NCBI GenBank assembly: GCA_903835185.1
Contig: CAILLX010000163.1
Span: 1-64,000 of the forward strand
Direction of reading: 5' to 3'
DNA length: 64,000 bases
DNA from: an uncultured bacterium
Lineage (GTDB): Bacteria; Cyanobacteriota; Vampirovibrionia; Obscuribacterales; Obscuribacteraceae
In this document: positions 50,467 to 59,257 of the stretch, in pieces
Numbering within the stretch: position 1 is the first letter of the stretch
Layout of the letters: each line of letters starts with the position of its first letter
Notes under the pieces: generated by a model
What the model was told of the DNA's origin: nothing
The model's input: the letters and a program-made list of their open reading frames with translations, nothing else
Database searches by the model: none
Translations under genes and position numbers: made by a program

Positions 50467-51807
50467 ATGCTATCCAGTATAAGAAATACAATTGTGTACG
50501 AGCCGATCAAAGTCCTTGTCATTGGCAGCGGCGGTCGCGAACATGCCTTGTGCTGGAAGCTGGCGCAAAGTCCGTTGGTAAGGCGTTTGTATTGTGCTCC
50601 TGGCAATGGCGGTACTGATTTGGTTGCCAAGACTGAGAATGTTGCCATAGCAGTTGATGATTCTCACGCGCTCACTCAGTTTGCTGTTACTAATAAGATT
50701 GACCTTGTTGTAGTCGGGCCAGATAATCCGCTGGCAAATGGCATAGTTGACATCATGGAAGGATGCGGGTTGCGTGTCTTCGGACCCAACAAAGCGGCTG
50801 CCCGCCTCGAGTGGAGCAAGGCATATGCAAAGGAGGTAATGAAAGCAGCAGGGATACCGACAGCTCGCTTTTATACATGTGACTCTTATGACAGCGGAGC
50901 TGAGCATGTTAAACAGAACTCCTGGGCTCGCGTTGTTAAAGTTGATGGACTGGCGCTTGGCAAAGGTGTCTATGTCTGCGATTCGGAGGAAGAAACGCTG
51001 GAGGCTCTTGCTGAAGTTTTTGCATCCAGACGTTTTGGTGATGCGGGTAATTGTGTAGTGTTAGAGGAACGCTTGGCTGGAGAAGAGATTTCGCTGCTGA
51101 CCTTTTGTGACGGCAAGCGGCTCGTACCGATGCCGCCATGTCAGGATCACAAGAGAAGGTTTGCTGGGGATAAAGGAGCAAATACCGGCGGTATGGGTGC
51201 TTTTTCGCCGGTAGACTTATATGAGAGCTGCAAGAATGAAATATCTTCTCAAGTACTGGTTCCACTCGAGCGTGCTCTTAACGACGGGACTCTGTTTTAT
51301 AAGGGGATTCTGTACATCGGCTTGATGATGGTTCCTGGCGAATGCACTCAAGCTCAGAAGTACAATCCTTACGTGCTTGAGTTTAATGCGCGTTTTGGCG
51401 ATCCAGAAACACAAGCGCTCCTGCCAAGGCTGCGGAGCGACCTTCTGCCGGTATTGTGGGCATGTACTGAAGGGACTCTCGATGAGACAAGACTGGAATG
51501 GTCGACCGATGTGAGCTGTTGTGTGGTGGCAGTGACGCAGAGCTACCCTGGTGCATCCTCAAAGGGGGACGATATTGTGCTTGGAGCTCTACCGCCGGGA
51601 ACAACTCTTTTCCATTCAGGAACGGCTCTTGTTAACGGCAAGCTTCAAACAGCCGGTGGCCGCATCCTATCGGTGACAGGTATGGCACCGTCCATGGAGG
51701 TAGCTGTGCATAACGCATATCTTGGGCTGCGTGCCGTTAGCTTCGCTAATATGGATTTTCGCTGCGACATTGCACGGAGGGCGAAAGCACAATGCCGATC
51801 AAACTAG
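50467..51807 (+). CDS. purD: Phosphoribosylamine-glycine ligase
   Basis: PurD is an ATP-grasp enzyme that makes GAR. The 446-residue protein has the N-terminal Rossmann motif VLVIGSGGREHALCWKL and CAPGNGGT, the ATP-binding loop RVVKVDGLALGKGVYVC, FCDGKRLVPMPPCQDHKR, GANTGGMGAFSP and EFNARFGDPETQALLPRL. GAGGTG precedes the ATG, 3 bp after purC. Its 3' end overlaps the start of purN by 16 bases in another frame, which implies translational coupling. Confidence 0.96.
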   Translation: MLSSIRNTIVYEPIKVLVIGSGGREHALCWKLAQSPLVRRLYCAPGNGGTDLVAKTENVAIAVDDSHALTQFAVTNKIDLVVVGPDNPLANGIVDIMEGCGLRVFGPNKAAARLEWSKAYAKEVMKAAGIPTARFYTCDSYDSGAEHVKQNSWARVVKVDGLALGKGVYVCDSEEETLEALAEVFASRRFGDAGNCVVLEERLAGEEISLLTFCDGKRLVPMPPCQDHKRRFAGDKGANTGGMGAFSPVDLYESCKNEISSQVLVPLERALNDGTLFYKGILYIGLMMVPGECTQAQKYNPYVLEFNARFGDPETQALLPRLRSDLLPVLWACTEGTLDETRLEWSTDVSCCVVAVTQSYPGASSKGDDIVLGALPPGTTLFHSGTALVNGKLQTAGGRILSVTGMAPSMEVAVHNAYLGLRAVSFANMDFRCDIARRAKAQCRSN

Positions 51808-52484
51808 CTGTGCTTGTCTCCGGACGAGGCTCTAACCTGGAAGCTATTTTGAAAGCAATAGCCAATGGTGAGCTCGATGCGCAGGTGCAGCTTGTGCTCT
51901 CTAATCGTGCGCAGGTGGCTGCGCTGGAAATTGCCAGGCGGTATGGTGTTGATGTTTTTGCTGTTGAAAGCAAGGGATTGAGCCGTCGAGAGCATGAGCA
52001 ATGCTTGCTCCAATATATTGATAAGTACAAGATTGACTTTGTTGTGCTTGCCGGCTATATGAGAGTTCTCACCAGGCACTTTCTCCAGCATTTTCAGGAC
52101 CCTGCCGGTTATTACAAGGTGATTAATATTCACCCCTCCCTTTTGCCGTCATTTCCCGGGCGATCAGCTTATGAGGATGCGTTTGCCTATGGTGTCAGAG
52201 TTTCCGGTGTTACTGTTCACCTGCTGGATGACCTTGTCGATCATGGACCAATCCTTGCTCAAGAGTCGTACCTGCGGCTGGAATCGGATACGCTGGAGAC
52301 TTTCCAGGCGCGCGGGCTTGCCATTGAGCATGTGCTTTATCCGGCAGTTTTGCAGTCGATCTCGCGACAAGGGATACGACTGCTCCCCAAGACACGGCAT
52401 ATTGAGAAAGCAGAAGCTGTGGCCGCAGCCAGCGGCTCTTGCGAAACAGTGCGAATTCGGCGAGGTGCCAAAGAATGCCAGTGA
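51792..52484 (+). CDS. purN: Phosphoribosylglycinamide formyltransferase (folate-dependent)
   Basis: PurN moves formyl from 10-formyl-THF to GAR. The protein starts IKLAVLVSGRGSNLEAIL and contains the catalytic set INIHPSLLPSFPG (Asn, His) and VHLLDDLVDHGPILAQ (Asp). The length of 230 residues includes a 25-residue extra C-terminal tail (EAVAAASGSCETV region) beyond the usual end. The start overlaps purD. Confidence 0.96.
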   Translation: MPIKLAVLVSGRGSNLEAILKAIANGELDAQVQLVLSNRAQVAALEIARRYGVDVFAVESKGLSRREHEQCLLQYIDKYKIDFVVLAGYMRVLTRHFLQHFQDPAGYYKVINIHPSLLPSFPGRSAYEDAFAYGVRVSGVTVHLLDDLVDHGPILAQESYLRLESDTLETFQARGLAIEHVLYPAVLQSISRQGIRLLPKTRHIEKAEAVAAASGSCETVRIRRGAKECQ

Positions 52485-52503
52485 GTGATGAGGTAGTAAG
52501 CGT

Positions 52504-55500
52504 ATGACCAAAGCAACAACAGCTCAAAAGGCGGACAAACCGGCTGACATCGCCTGTAGCGAATCAGTGCTTTGCCTGGCTGTGGTACCGCTCCAGACAC
52601 TATCTGAAGAGAGCAAGATAGTTTCGTTCCCAATCTATTGGGTGCATTGCAATGAAGCTGGACGTGATCTTGCAGGCGATCTACAACTGGTTGGCGCCTT
52701 GGAAGAGATTCTGACAGATCCGCTCTTGGAAAAGCTGTGGTGTGTGCCTGCTGGTGAGCAGAAGCCGTGGGCTCAGCAATGGGCAGAGAAAGGATTCCGT
52801 TTCTGGGCAGAGCGACAGTTTTGCCCAGGAGTCACCGATAATCTTGCACATACTGTCGAGGAGGCTCTGGCACTGAAGAATATTGCAGGTGGAATTAAGG
52901 TAGCATCAGGAACAGCTTTCTTGTTCAGATCCGACAGTGAGATGGCATCCAGGGCGGCAGTTGACAGGTACAGCCGGTATCGCTTCTACCACCCGCTAAG
53001 CGATCATTTTGAGATTCACGATCTTTCTGGCAAGAAGGCTGCTCGGGAGACTTATCTCACCTTCCCTGCTGTGCATTTGCCGAAGCCAAAGCCGGCTCAG
53101 GTAATTTCGCTTGATTTGAGCGAAGAGTGTCTTGAAGAGCTCAGCCGCACACGGCTGCTGGCTTTAAATGGTGCTGAGATGGCGGCAATAAAGAAGTATT
53201 TTAAAAAGAAGGAGATCAAAAAGGCGAGAGCAGCCAGGAAGCTTCCTGAATGGCCAAACGACGTCGAACTGGAGATCATTGCTCAGACATGGTCTGAGCA
53301 TTGCAAACATAAGATCTTTAACGCCAAAATTGCACATACTGATCATAGCGGCAGTGGTAGCGACCGTCCTGTTGTAATTAAGAGTTTGTATAAGAGCTAT
53401 ATACAGGCTGCCACTACCGCGCTTGCAGATCAACGACCAGATCTGTTGTCTGTGTTTGAAGACAACTCAGGTGTTGTTCGTTGGGATGACGAATCGGCAG
53501 TGTGCTTTAAAGTTGAGACGCACAACTCGCCCTCAGCGCTTGAACCATACGGTGGTGCTCTGACAGGCATTCTTGGCGTTAACCGAGATATTCTTGGTAC
53601 TGGCCTTGGTGCTAAGCCCATCTTCAATACTGACGTTTTTTGCTTTGCCTTCCCAACAGAATCGCTACCGGAGCGGCCGAAGTTGCTGCCTGCCAAGACC
53701 ATCCTGGATGGAGTGCGTAAAGGTGTTGAGGATGGTGGTAATAAGAGCGGTATTCCGACAGTCAACGGTGCCATCTACTTTCATCCTGGTTATCGGGCCA
53801 AACCGCTGGTCTTTTGCGGCACTGGCGGATTGATGCCACTTTCTGTGGGCGGAATGTCGGCAATTGCTAAACATACTGCTGTCGGAGATACAATTGTTAT
53901 GGCCGGCGGGCGTGTTGGTGTAGATGGAGTGCATGGGGCTACCTTCTCTTCCGAGGCGCTTCACGAAGGATCTCCAGTATCGGCTGTTCAGATAGGCGAT
54001 CCATTTACACAGAAGCGGCTTTCCGACTTTATTATCGAGGCTCGAGACCAGGGGCTGATAACTGGCATCACCGACAACGGTGCAGGCGGATTGTCATCCT
54101 CGGTTGGTGAAATGGCTCGATTGACAGGTGGTGCTGTGATTGAGCTTGACGAAGTTCCGCTCAAGTATCCTGGCCTTACCGATTGGGAGATAGTTGTATC
54201 CGAGTCGCAAGAGCGTATGACTTGCTCGACGAGGAGGTTTGAGGAGCTGCAGAAGCTTGCCTGCAAGCATAGAGTTGAAGTTAGCGCTATTGGTACCTTT
54301 AACGAGAGCGGTTTTTTTGAGGTTACTCGTGCAGGCAAACCGGTGGCATTATTAGACCTTGTTTTCTTGCATGATGGACTACCTGAGATGAATCTTGAGT
54401 CTGAGTGGAGTCCTCTTCACATTGAATCAGAGATTGGACCGTCTCCACGCGAGCTGTCTCAATCGCTTATCTCCTTGCTTTCGCACCCAAACATATCCAG
54501 TCGGGAGGCTGTCATCAGACAGTATGATCATGAGGTGCAGGGCACAAGCGTAGTCAAGCCGCTCATGGGCCCGCAACAGCAGGCTCCGTGCGATGCGGCC
54601 GTGCAAAAGCCACATTATGACAAGGATGCGGCTCTAGTGGTGTCATGTGGGTTGGCTCCGGCATTGAGCAAGTTTGACACTTATCTGATGGCTGTTTCGG
54701 CGGTAGATGAGGCGGTGCGCAATGCAGTTTGTGTTGGTGCCGATCCAGCGACACTGGCTATTCTAGATAATTTCTGCTGGCCCGACCCGGTAGCAGGAGC
54801 GCGTAATCCTGATGGCAAGTACAAGCTAGGTCAGCTTGTACGGGCTTGCCAAGGCTTGTTTGATGCTGCGATCGCCTATGCAACGCCTATAATCTCGGGC
54901 AAAGACAGCATGAAGAATGATTTTGATGATGGTGTACTGCGTTTGTCGATACCGCCGACACTGCTGGTCTCTGCACTGGGCAAGATATCTCATTGCGAGA
55001 ACGCTGTAACGATGGAGTTTAAGTCGGCAGGCGACCTTATCTATCTTGTGACTGCTGGGACTATTGGGCTTGCAGGTAGCCAGTATGAGGAGATTCAAGG
55101 GTGGTCTTCGGGCTGGCTGCCAACAACTGACATCAAGAGGGCAGCCTGGCTGTATCGCACACTCCACAGTGCTATGGTGAGCGGTTGGGTACGCTCCTGC
55201 CATGATCTCTCTGAAGGAGGGCTTGGTGTGGCGCTGGCTGAATGTGTGATTGGCAGTAAACTTGGTGCTCGCATCGACTCAGATAGAGTGCTGTCAACAT
55301 TCAATGACATTCCTGGAGATGTTGCTGAGCGATTCGGCTTGAACAAACGCCTTGATATAGCTTTGTTTGCTGAAGGACCCTCACGAATGTTGGTGTCGAT
55401 TGATCCTCAACACCAGCGCAGATGGGAGACCCTGTGGGGCGGTGTCGGCTGCTTCCGCCTTGGAGCCGTTGAGCAGTTGAGCCGGCTGAGGATTTTGTCA

Positions 55501-55590
55501 GCAGTTGGAAAGCCGCATCTCGATATGACAGCAGAGGGTCTTTCTTTTGCCTGGAAGTCAGCTTTGCCGTTCGGAGAGGAAAATAACTAA
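52504..55590 (+). CDS. purL: Phosphoribosylformylglycinamidine synthase, PurL with N-terminal PurS-like part
   Basis: At 1028 residues this is intermediate between small PurL (about 740, with separate PurS) and the 1300-residue fused PurL that includes the glutaminase. Residues 20-200 are an extra domain that likely replaces PurS. The core shows the linker motif EIIAQTWSEHCKHKIF, FKVETHNSPSALEPYGGA, GANKSGIP-like NKSGIPTVNGA, TGITDNGAGGLSSSVGEMARLTGG and ISGKDSMKND. The glutaminase is the separate purQ, whose ATG shares one base with this stop. No separate purS is in the operon, which fits the fusion. Confidence 0.95.
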   Translation: MTKATTAQKADKPADIACSESVLCLAVVPLQTLSEESKIVSFPIYWVHCNEAGRDLAGDLQLVGALEEILTDPLLEKLWCVPAGEQKPWAQQWAEKGFRFWAERQFCPGVTDNLAHTVEEALALKNIAGGIKVASGTAFLFRSDSEMASRAAVDRYSRYRFYHPLSDHFEIHDLSGKKAARETYLTFPAVHLPKPKPAQVISLDLSEECLEELSRTRLLALNGAEMAAIKKYFKKKEIKKARAARKLPEWPNDVELEIIAQTWSEHCKHKIFNAKIAHTDHSGSGSDRPVVIKSLYKSYIQAATTALADQRPDLLSVFEDNSGVVRWDDESAVCFKVETHNSPSALEPYGGALTGILGVNRDILGTGLGAKPIFNTDVFCFAFPTESLPERPKLLPAKTILDGVRKGVEDGGNKSGIPTVNGAIYFHPGYRAKPLVFCGTGGLMPLSVGGMSAIAKHTAVGDTIVMAGGRVGVDGVHGATFSSEALHEGSPVSAVQIGDPFTQKRLSDFIIEARDQGLITGITDNGAGGLSSSVGEMARLTGGAVIELDEVPLKYPGLTDWEIVVSESQERMTCSTRRFEELQKLACKHRVEVSAIGTFNESGFFEVTRAGKPVALLDLVFLHDGLPEMNLESEWSPLHIESEIGPSPRELSQSLISLLSHPNISSREAVIRQYDHEVQGTSVVKPLMGPQQQAPCDAAVQKPHYDKDAALVVSCGLAPALSKFDTYLMAVSAVDEAVRNAVCVGADPATLAILDNFCWPDPVAGARNPDGKYKLGQLVRACQGLFDAAIAYATPIISGKDSMKNDFDDGVLRLSIPPTLLVSALGKISHCENAVTMEFKSAGDLIYLVTAGTIGLAGSQYEEIQGWSSGWLPTTDIKRAAWLYRTLHSAMVSGWVRSCHDLSEGGLGVALAECVIGSKLGARIDSDRVLSTFNDIPGDVAERFGLNKRLDIALFAEGPSRMLVSIDPQHQRRWETLWGGVGCFRLGAVEQLSRLRILSAVGKPHLDMTAEGLSFAWKSALPFGEENN

Positions 55591-56384
55591 TGAGCCAACC
55601 AAAAGCGTTGATTATTTGTGGAGATGGAATTAATTGCGATGCTGAGACAGCATGGGCGCTTAACTTGGCTGGATTCGATGCGGAGCGTGTGCATGTAAGC
55701 GACCTTTTGCAACGTCCTGCGTTGTTGGACAGCGTCAAAATGCTTACTTTACCGGGCGGTTTCTCCTTCGGTGATGAAATTGCATCTGGTAAGGTGCTGG
55801 CTTTGAAGATTAAGGACCATATGAGCGACCTTCTCCACCAGTTTGTCGAGAACGGGAATCTTGTGCTCGGCATCTGCAATGGGTTCCAGGTTCTGGTGCA
55901 GATCGGCTTCTTGCCGCTGTCAGACAGAGACGCACCACGAGTGGTGACGCTCACCAAAAATGGAGGTGGCAAGTTTGTCAATCGCTGGGTAGATCTTGTT
56001 GTCGACAGCAGTGTCCCCTGTCATTTCTTCGATTCGCTTGAGGTGTTGCAGCTACCTGTGCGTCACGGTGAAGGGCGGCTTGTGGTTGCAGGCGAGATGC
56101 CGCTTGCAGTAGATACTGTCAAGCAGCATGCTCCCTTGCGTTATAAGGAGGACTTTAACGGCAGTTTTGACAGAATTGCAGCACTGTCAAATTCCACCGG
56201 TACAGTTCTGGGTTTGATGCCGCATCCAGAAGCTTTTGTGCGATGGACTCAGCATCCCAACTGGCATCGCACTTTGCCAGAGGTCGATAAGACCAGGCGC
56301 AAGACCAAAGTGGTTGTCGAGACAGAGCCACATGGTCTGGTCATTTTGCGTAATGCTGCCAGGATGTTGGGTGCTCAGACATGA
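55590..56384 (+). CDS. purQ: Phosphoribosylformylglycinamidine synthase glutaminase subunit
   Basis: This class I glutamine amidotransferase feeds ammonia to PurL. The 264 residues have PKALIICGDGINCDAETAWAL at the start, the oxyanion region TLPGGFSFGDEIASGK, the nucleophile Cys in LGICNGFQVLVQIG and the His-x-Glu pair in GLMPHPEAFVRW. It overlaps purL by one base and purM by four (ATGA), so translation is coupled across all three. Confidence 0.95.
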   Translation: MSQPKALIICGDGINCDAETAWALNLAGFDAERVHVSDLLQRPALLDSVKMLTLPGGFSFGDEIASGKVLALKIKDHMSDLLHQFVENGNLVLGICNGFQVLVQIGFLPLSDRDAPRVVTLTKNGGGKFVNRWVDLVVDSSVPCHFFDSLEVLQLPVRHGEGRLVVAGEMPLAVDTVKQHAPLRYKEDFNGSFDRIAALSNSTGTVLGLMPHPEAFVRWTQHPNWHRTLPEVDKTRRKTKVVVETEPHGLVILRNAARMLGAQT

Positions 56385-57379
56385 CAGATAGTGATTACAC
56401 TTATGCAGCAGCTGGAGTCAATATTCACAGGGCTGAATCTTTTGTTGAGCGATTGAAGTCTTCTTCTCGGCGAGCAGGGCATACACAGCTCTGGCCAGGT
56501 GCTGGTGGGTATGCTGCAGTTTATCCGGTCACTGAGAACCAGGGTATTGCTCTTACAACAGATGGTGTTGGTACCAAGCTTTTAATAGCTTGCCAATTGA
56601 AGCAGTACGATACTATTGGGATAGACCTGGTGGCAATGTGTGCCAACGACCTCATCTGTGTTGGTGCCAGACCAACGTTGTTTCTTGACTATTATGCTGT
56701 CGGCTCTCTGGAAGAGACGCAGGCTGACGCGTTAATTGCCGGGATTGTGTTCGGCTGCGATCTCTCAGGCATGATTTTAGCCGGGGGCGAGACAGCTGAA
56801 ATGCCTGATTTGTACGACAGTTCGCACTTTGACATTGCCGGGTTTGCTGTCGGTGATGTGTCCAGGCAGCGACTGCTCACTGGCGACCAGATTAGACCAG
56901 GGCAAAAACTGGTCGGGGTAGCCTCCAGCGGCATTCATTCTAATGGTCTGTCTCTAGCACGCAAGATCTTGCAAAGTGATGAGCGGCATATGAAGCAGTT
57001 GCTCACTCCAACAAGCATTTATGTTAAGCCGGTTAATGAGCTGTTGGAGGTGCAGAGTGAGCAGGTGACCGGGATTTCTCATATAACAGGCGGGGGCTGG
57101 CGCAACATTCTGAGACTCAACAAGCAAGTCGGGTATCATATTGATAATCCGCTGACGGTCTGCCCGATTTTTTCCGAGCTTGGCAAGTTCGTGTCGCAGG
57201 ACGAGATGTACAAAACATTCAATATGGGAATGGGTTTATGTCTGGTAGTGCGACAAGACACCAGGGTGGTTATTGAGGCGTTTGCCTCTGCTGGTTTTAA
57301 GGCATCCGAGATTGGTTTTGTGACTGATAAGACAGGACAGATAACAATTGCAGGTTCACAGGTTGTTCTTCATAATTAA
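56381..57379 (+). CDS. purM: Phosphoribosylformylglycinamidine cyclo-ligase (AIR synthase)
   Basis: PurM closes the imidazole ring of AIR. The chain of 332 residues has YAAAGVNIHRAESFVERL, ALTTDGVGTKLLIACQL, GIDLVAMCANDLICVGARPTLFLDYYAVG, LAGGETAEMPDLY, VGVASSGIHSNGLSLAR and GISHITGGGWRNILRL, all standard PurM/PurL-superfamily motifs. It starts inside the end of purQ and precedes purH by 33 bp. Confidence 0.96.
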   Translation: MTDSDYTYAAAGVNIHRAESFVERLKSSSRRAGHTQLWPGAGGYAAVYPVTENQGIALTTDGVGTKLLIACQLKQYDTIGIDLVAMCANDLICVGARPTLFLDYYAVGSLEETQADALIAGIVFGCDLSGMILAGGETAEMPDLYDSSHFDIAGFAVGDVSRQRLLTGDQIRPGQKLVGVASSGIHSNGLSLARKILQSDERHMKQLLTPTSIYVKPVNELLEVQSEQVTGISHITGGGWRNILRLNKQVGYHIDNPLTVCPIFSELGKFVSQDEMYKTFNMGMGLCLVVRQDTRVVIEAFASAGFKASEIGFVTDKTGQITIAGSQVVLHN

Positions 57380-57412
57380 TGGCATCCCAAATATTTGAGG
57401 AAGTTTGAGCAC

Positions 57413-58981
57413 ATGCTGACAATTCTAGTAAGCGTCTCCGACAAGACCGGTTTGGATAAGTTCCTCAAGCGACTGGAGCGGTTTGACACGCTGAAACTAA
57501 TAGCTACCAGGAGTACCAGTAAGTTTCTTGAAGAACATGGTTTTGCCTGCACCACAGTGGAGGAGCTAACAAAGTTTCCTGAGATACTTTCTGGTCGTGT
57601 GAAGACATTGCATCCCAAGGTATTAGGTGGCATTCTCTCCCGCCCGTCAGTCGAAGATAGGAATGTCTTGTCGCAGATGGATATTCCTGAGATTGATATG
57701 GTTGTAGTCAATCTTTATCCTTTTGAAGCGAAGCTCAAGGAAGGTTTGAGCGAACCGGAGATGGTCGAACATATTGATGTTGGCGGCGTTACTCTGCTGC
57801 GAGCTGCTGCCAAGAATTTCCAACGAGTAGCTGTCGTTTGCCATCCGGATGAGTATGATCTGGTGATTGAGAATATGGATGCCAACGGCGGGCAGATGAC
57901 TGTAGCAGCCAGAAAGATGCTGGCATATAATGCCTTTCAAAAGAGTTCCGGGTATGATCAGCAGATTGCCTCTTATTTTGCCAGACAGGTTGCTGCTGGA
58001 GAACTTGATCTGGAGATTCCTGAACTAATAGATATTCGTCTCAGTCAGCACGAAGCGCTTAGGTATGGTGAAAATCCGCATCAGGCTGCCGGTTGGTATC
58101 AAGATGATGCTGGACGTTTCCCTGATTTTAAGTCGTTCCCACCATTTGAACAGCTTCAGGGTAAAGAGATCTCAGCTAACAATATTACAGATGTCTATGC
58201 TCTGGTGAGAATCCTGCGTGAGCTGACCGGTCCGGCTGCTTGCATAATTAAGCATAACAACCCTTGTGGTGTGGCATTAGGTAGAACTCTTGCCGAGGCT
58301 TTCGAAAAAGCGCATGCTTGTGATCCGCTCTCTGCATTTGGTGGCATATACGGAGTTACCGGCAGAATAGATGGTGCACTGGCAAAACGCATCATTGAGG
58401 GGTTTGTTGAAGTAGTTGTTGCTCCTGGATTTGAGCCAGAAGCGCTTGATGCTTTTAGGCGACGAAAAAATCTCAGGGTACTGCGCATTGAGCCCGCAGT
58501 GCTGCATCCTTCGCATTTCGGAGCATGGAAGGTCAAAGACCTCCAGGAGTTCGGCTGGATTGTCGAGAAGGAGACGGAGCCGCCGGTTACACCGCTACAG
58601 TTTAAATGTATAGTGGGTACTCCACCAGGACCAGATCTGTTGCCTGATATTGGATTTGCCTGGTCGGTAGTGAAGCATCTTACGTCTAATGCTATCTTCA
58701 TAGCCAGGCACGGCTCATCCATCGGATTTGGCATGGGGCAGACCAGTCGCATAGCTGCAGTCAAACATGCTCTGGCTCAGGCAGGGGATAAGGCAGCTGG
58801 AGCTATTATGGCTTCCGATGCGTTCTTCCCGGCGGTTGATAATATTGAAGCTGCTGCAAAAGCAGGGATAAGTCTCATTATTCAACCGGGCGGCAGCGTG
58901 AAAGATGAAGACGTAATTGCAGAATGTGCTAAGGCAGGCATCACAATGCTCTTCACAGGGCAGCGTGGCTTCAGACATTAA
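57413..58981 (+). CDS. purH: Bifunctional AICAR transformylase / IMP cyclohydrolase
   Basis: PurH performs the last two steps to IMP. The N-terminal cyclohydrolase has ILVSVSDKTGLDKFLKRL, LIATRSTSKFLEEHG, RVKTLHPKVLGGIL and IDVGGVTLLRAAAKNF. The transformylase half has RYGENPHQAAGWY, the KHNNPCGVAL catalytic loop (Lys-His) and SDAFFPAVDNIEAAAKAGI. At 522 residues the length is normal. ATG 57413 begins MLTILVSVSDK with AGGAAG upstream; the TTG at 57395 is less likely. It is the last gene of the operon; a MITE-like element follows 44 bp downstream. Confidence 0.96.
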   Translation: MLTILVSVSDKTGLDKFLKRLERFDTLKLIATRSTSKFLEEHGFACTTVEELTKFPEILSGRVKTLHPKVLGGILSRPSVEDRNVLSQMDIPEIDMVVVNLYPFEAKLKEGLSEPEMVEHIDVGGVTLLRAAAKNFQRVAVVCHPDEYDLVIENMDANGGQMTVAARKMLAYNAFQKSSGYDQQIASYFARQVAAGELDLEIPELIDIRLSQHEALRYGENPHQAAGWYQDDAGRFPDFKSFPPFEQLQGKEISANNITDVYALVRILRELTGPAACIIKHNNPCGVALGRTLAEAFEKAHACDPLSAFGGIYGVTGRIDGALAKRIIEGFVEVVVAPGFEPEALDAFRRRKNLRVLRIEPAVLHPSHFGAWKVKDLQEFGWIVEKETEPPVTPLQFKCIVGTPPGPDLLPDIGFAWSVVKHLTSNAIFIARHGSSIGFGMGQTSRIAAVKHALAQAGDKAAGAIMASDAFFPAVDNIEAAAKAGISLIIQPGGSVKDEDVIAECAKAGITMLFTGQRGFRH

Positions 58982-59024
58982 GGTGCAATGGTAGTCTGCA
59001 TACAAGATTGACTGCCTGCCAGAC

Positions 59025-59130
59025 CCAATACCGTTTAGATAAGCGGTCTACAACTTGAAGAGGGGCGGCTCGCGAGCCGCCCAGTGGGCGCGTTCCGACG
59101 CGCACCTACGTCTTAACTGAACGGTATTGT
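59025..59130. repeat. MITE-like element, copy B, inverted relative to copy A
   Basis: Ends CAATACCGTTTAGATAAG and CTTAACTGAACGGTATTG are inverted repeats with three mismatches. The core hairpin GGGCGGCTCGCGAGCCGCCC is perfect here. Its reverse complement matches copy A over about 100 bp with few differences. The flanks TGCCAGAC (59017-59024) and TGCTAGAT (59131-59138) agree at six of eight positions, an eroded target duplication. It resembles copy A's CGCTAGGT, pointing to a GCTAG-like target preference. Confidence 0.75.
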
Positions 59131-59257
59131 TGCTAGATCACAGGCAGCACAGCATTTGGCGCATGGGAAACAGGCTCTTGCTTGGCAGATCCTGCGAAGT
59201 TTAGATGTTATACTCTGCGGCATTGGCTAGCCAGTTTTTCGGCAGGAGGACAGCAGC

